32,523 nucleotides of DNA from positions 1 through 32,523 of the forward strand of contig JBKBMT010000034.1 of assembly GCA_046295655.1 (NCBI GenBank). Reading direction: 5' to 3'. Below, piece by piece: positions 30,974 through 32,523 of the stretch. Within the stretch, counting starts at the first letter, position 1. Every line of letters begins with the position of its first letter. The notes under the pieces are model-generated. The model did no database searches. It was not told the DNA's origin and saw nothing but the letters and a program-made list of their open reading frames with translations. This stretch comes from JBKBMT01 sp046295655 (lineage in GTDB: Bacteria; Pseudomonadota; Alphaproteobacteria; Rhodobacterales; Rhodobacteraceae). A program made the position numbers and the translations under genes.

Positions 30974-31854
30974 CCGACATCCCCGCCCCGCAGGAAACTG
31001 CCCGCAGCCTTGCCTGGCGGCGCGGATGGTTCCGGTTCCGCCAGTCGGGCCTGTCGATGCTGGGCGCCGCGATGGTGCTGACGGTGCTGTTCTTCGCCCT
31101 GTTCGGCCCGGCCCTCGCGCCGTTTCCCGAACATGTCGCGGGCGGGGTGGACACCGGCAACCGCTTCAGACCGCCCGGCCTTGCCCATCCCTTCGGCACC
31201 AACGAACTGGGGCAGGACGTGCTCAGCCTGGTGCTGGCCGGCACGCGGGTCTCGGTGCTGGCCGGGCTGGGGGTGGTGGTGATCGCCGCCGTCGTGGGCG
31301 TGGTGATCGGCGCCATCGCCGGTTTCGCCGGCGGCTGGACCGACGAGATCCTGATGCGGCTGACCGACCTGAAGCTGACCGTGCCGGGCCTGATCCTCGC
31401 CATGGCTGTGGCGGCGGCGCTGGGACCGGGGATCGTCAACATGGTGATCGCCATCTCGCTGGCCTGGTGGCCCGGCTTTGCCCGACTGGTGCGGGGCGAG
31501 GTGCTGGCCAAGAAGGAAGAGGTCTTCGTCACCGCCGCCCGCGCCATCGGCGCCAGCCCGGCGCGGATCCTGTTCCGGCACATCCTGCCCAACATCGTCT
31601 CGCCCGTGGTCGTCAAGATGTCGCTCGACATGGGTTTCGCCATCCTGACCGTGGCGAGTCTGGGGTTCATCGGCATCGGGGTGCGCCCGCCGACGCCGGA
31701 ATGGGGCACGCTGCTGTCCATCTCGCGCAGCTACATGCCCGATTTCTGGTGGACGGCGGTGTTTCCGGGGCTGGCGATGTTCCTTGCCATCTTCGGCTTC
31801 AACCTCCTCGGCGACGGGCTGCGCGACGTGCTCGACCCGCGGGCGCGGCGCTGA
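30970..31854 (+). CDS. Dpp-type ABC transporter permease, DppC-like (second system)
   Basis: This 294-residue permease has the DppC signature GTNELGQDVLSLVLAGTRVSVLAG after the first periplasmic loop. The coupling loop is VFVTAARAIGASPARILFRHILPN, followed by ASLGFIGIGVRPPTPEWG. The last helix ends FNLLGDGLRDVLDPRARR. This is the common form of the family. The start overlaps the previous stop (ATGA) and the ATPase gene begins one base after its own stop, so the transporter genes are translated as a block. Confidence 0.92.
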   Translation: MTDIPAPQETARSLAWRRGWFRFRQSGLSMLGAAMVLTVLFFALFGPALAPFPEHVAGGVDTGNRFRPPGLAHPFGTNELGQDVLSLVLAGTRVSVLAGLGVVVIAAVVGVVIGAIAGFAGGWTDEILMRLTDLKLTVPGLILAMAVAAALGPGIVNMVIAISLAWWPGFARLVRGEVLAKKEEVFVTAARAIGASPARILFRHILPNIVSPVVVKMSLDMGFAILTVASLGFIGIGVRPPTPEWGTLLSISRSYMPDFWWTAVFPGLAMFLAIFGFNLLGDGLRDVLDPRARR

Positions 31855-31855
31855 G

Positions 31856-32523
31856 ATGGCACTGCTCGAGATCCGCGACCTGCACCTGAGCATGCGCAGC
31901 TTCGACGGCGAGGCGCATGTGCTGAACGGCATCGACCTGGCCGTGGAACGGCGCGAGATCTGGGGGCTGGTGGGCGAGACCGGCTGCGGCAAGTCGCTGA
32001 CCGGCCTGTCGGTGTCGCGCCTCGTCCCCTCGCCCCCGGCACGGTATCTGCGCGGCGAGATCCGCTTCGACGGGCAGGATCTGCTGCCGCTCACCGAGGC
32101 GCAGATGCAGGCGCTGCGCGGGCACCGGATCGGCATGATCTTCCAGGATCCGACCACCAACCTGAACCCCGTCTTCCGCATCGGCACCCAGCTTGTGGAC
32201 GTGGCGCTGGCCGCCGCCCGGCGCGACCCCGCGATCCTGCCGCCCCCCGGCGGACGGCGGGGCGCGCGGGCGCTGGCGCTGCGGATGCTGGAAAAGGTCG
32301 GCATCCCCGATGCTGCGGCCCGGCTCGACGACTATCCGCACCAGTTCTCGGGCGGGATGCGGCAGCGGGTCCTGATCGCCATGGCGCTGATCGGCCGCCC
32401 CGACCTGCTGATCGCCGACGAGCCGACGACGGCGCTTGATGTCAGCGTCCAGGCGCAGATCCTTGCCTTGCTGAAGGCGATGGTGGACGAATTCGGCATG
32501 GGCGTGGTGCTCATCACCCACAA
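31856..32523 (+). CDS. Dpp-type ABC transporter ATPase, DppD-like (second system), partial at window edge
   Basis: The visible 222 codons begin MALLEIRDLHLSMRSFDGEA and contain Walker A GETGCGKS (residues 40-47), Q-loop MIFQDPTTNLNP, signature FSGGMRQRVLIAMAL and Walker B LLIADEPTTALD. They stop at the switch region VVLITH as the window ends. The C-terminal third, including any cysteine-rich oligopeptide domain, lies outside. An insert with RRDPAILPPPGGRRGAR lies between the Q-loop and the signature. The start is one base after the permease stop. A DppF-like partner would be expected next. Confidence 0.92.
   Translation, partial: MALLEIRDLHLSMRSFDGEAHVLNGIDLAVERREIWGLVGETGCGKSLTGLSVSRLVPSPPARYLRGEIRFDGQDLLPLTEAQMQALRGHRIGMIFQDPTTNLNPVFRIGTQLVDVALAAARRDPAILPPPGGRRGARALALRMLEKVGIPDAAARLDDYPHQFSGGMRQRVLIAMALIGRPDLLIADEPTTALDVSVQAQILALLKAMVDEFGMGVVLITH

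Overview
The window is visibly GC-rich, with G/C at most third codon positions, and densely packed. It holds a broken NO-reductase accessory cluster beside peptide/hydantoin-type catabolic operons. This suggests a denitrifying alphaproteobacterium, most likely of the Rhodobacteraceae (Paracoccus/Rhodobacter-like). That placement is inference from gene content and style. I see no tRNA, rRNA, CRISPR array or intact mobile element. No gene-free stretch reaches 300 bases; the longest is about 190 bases, between 2490 and 2683.

Left part (1-3000), nitric oxide / anaerobic cluster. The 3' end of norD is followed by norE and norF, coupled by GTGA/ATGA overlaps. The first ~115 bases do not look like norD. 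On the minus strand they read like the tail of a recombinase-type protein, so norD appears cut by a junction. On the minus strand, a Dnr/NnrR-type Crp-Fnr regulator is translationally coupled to a DUF4202 gene. A perfect FNR/DNR-type box sits between the regulator and a divergent small membrane protein, at the class II position relative to a plausible -10.

Middle-left (3000-20300), catabolic module 1. On the minus strand lie an IclR regulator, an M28/PA-domain peptidase homologue whose catalytic Glu-Glu pair is replaced by His-Ser, a quinone-reductase-like MDR protein and an aspartate dehydrogenase. Divergently on the plus strand lies a ten-gene run: hydantoin-racemase-like protein, Dpp-type ABC transporter (binding protein, two permeases, two ATPases), HyuB, HyuA, M20 peptidase and an amidohydrolase. 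Most junctions overlap. The binding protein appears circularly permuted: its C-terminal lobe has been moved behind the signal peptide. Matching GAAAC-N3-GTTTY boxes precede both divergent transcripts.

Middle-right (20300-23608, minus): an M20 peptidase, a DapA/DHDPS-family lyase or deaminase and a 4-hydroxyproline 2-epimerase, an amino-acid catabolic trio.

Right (23695-32523, plus), catabolic module 2. A second IclR regulator, preceded by two operator-like repeats exactly 21 bp apart, is followed by a fused HyuA-HyuB (5-oxoprolinase-type, 1279 aa), a canonical Tat-type binding protein, two permeases and the start of an ATPase that runs off the window.

Together the two modules look like parallel systems. 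Each would import a small peptide-like or cyclic amide compound, open it with an ATP-dependent hydantoinase/oxoprolinase, trim it with peptidases and pass the amino acid to racemases, epimerases and dehydrogenases. The actual substrates cannot be read from sequence. All three convergent gene pairs end in short palindromes that contain both stop codons.
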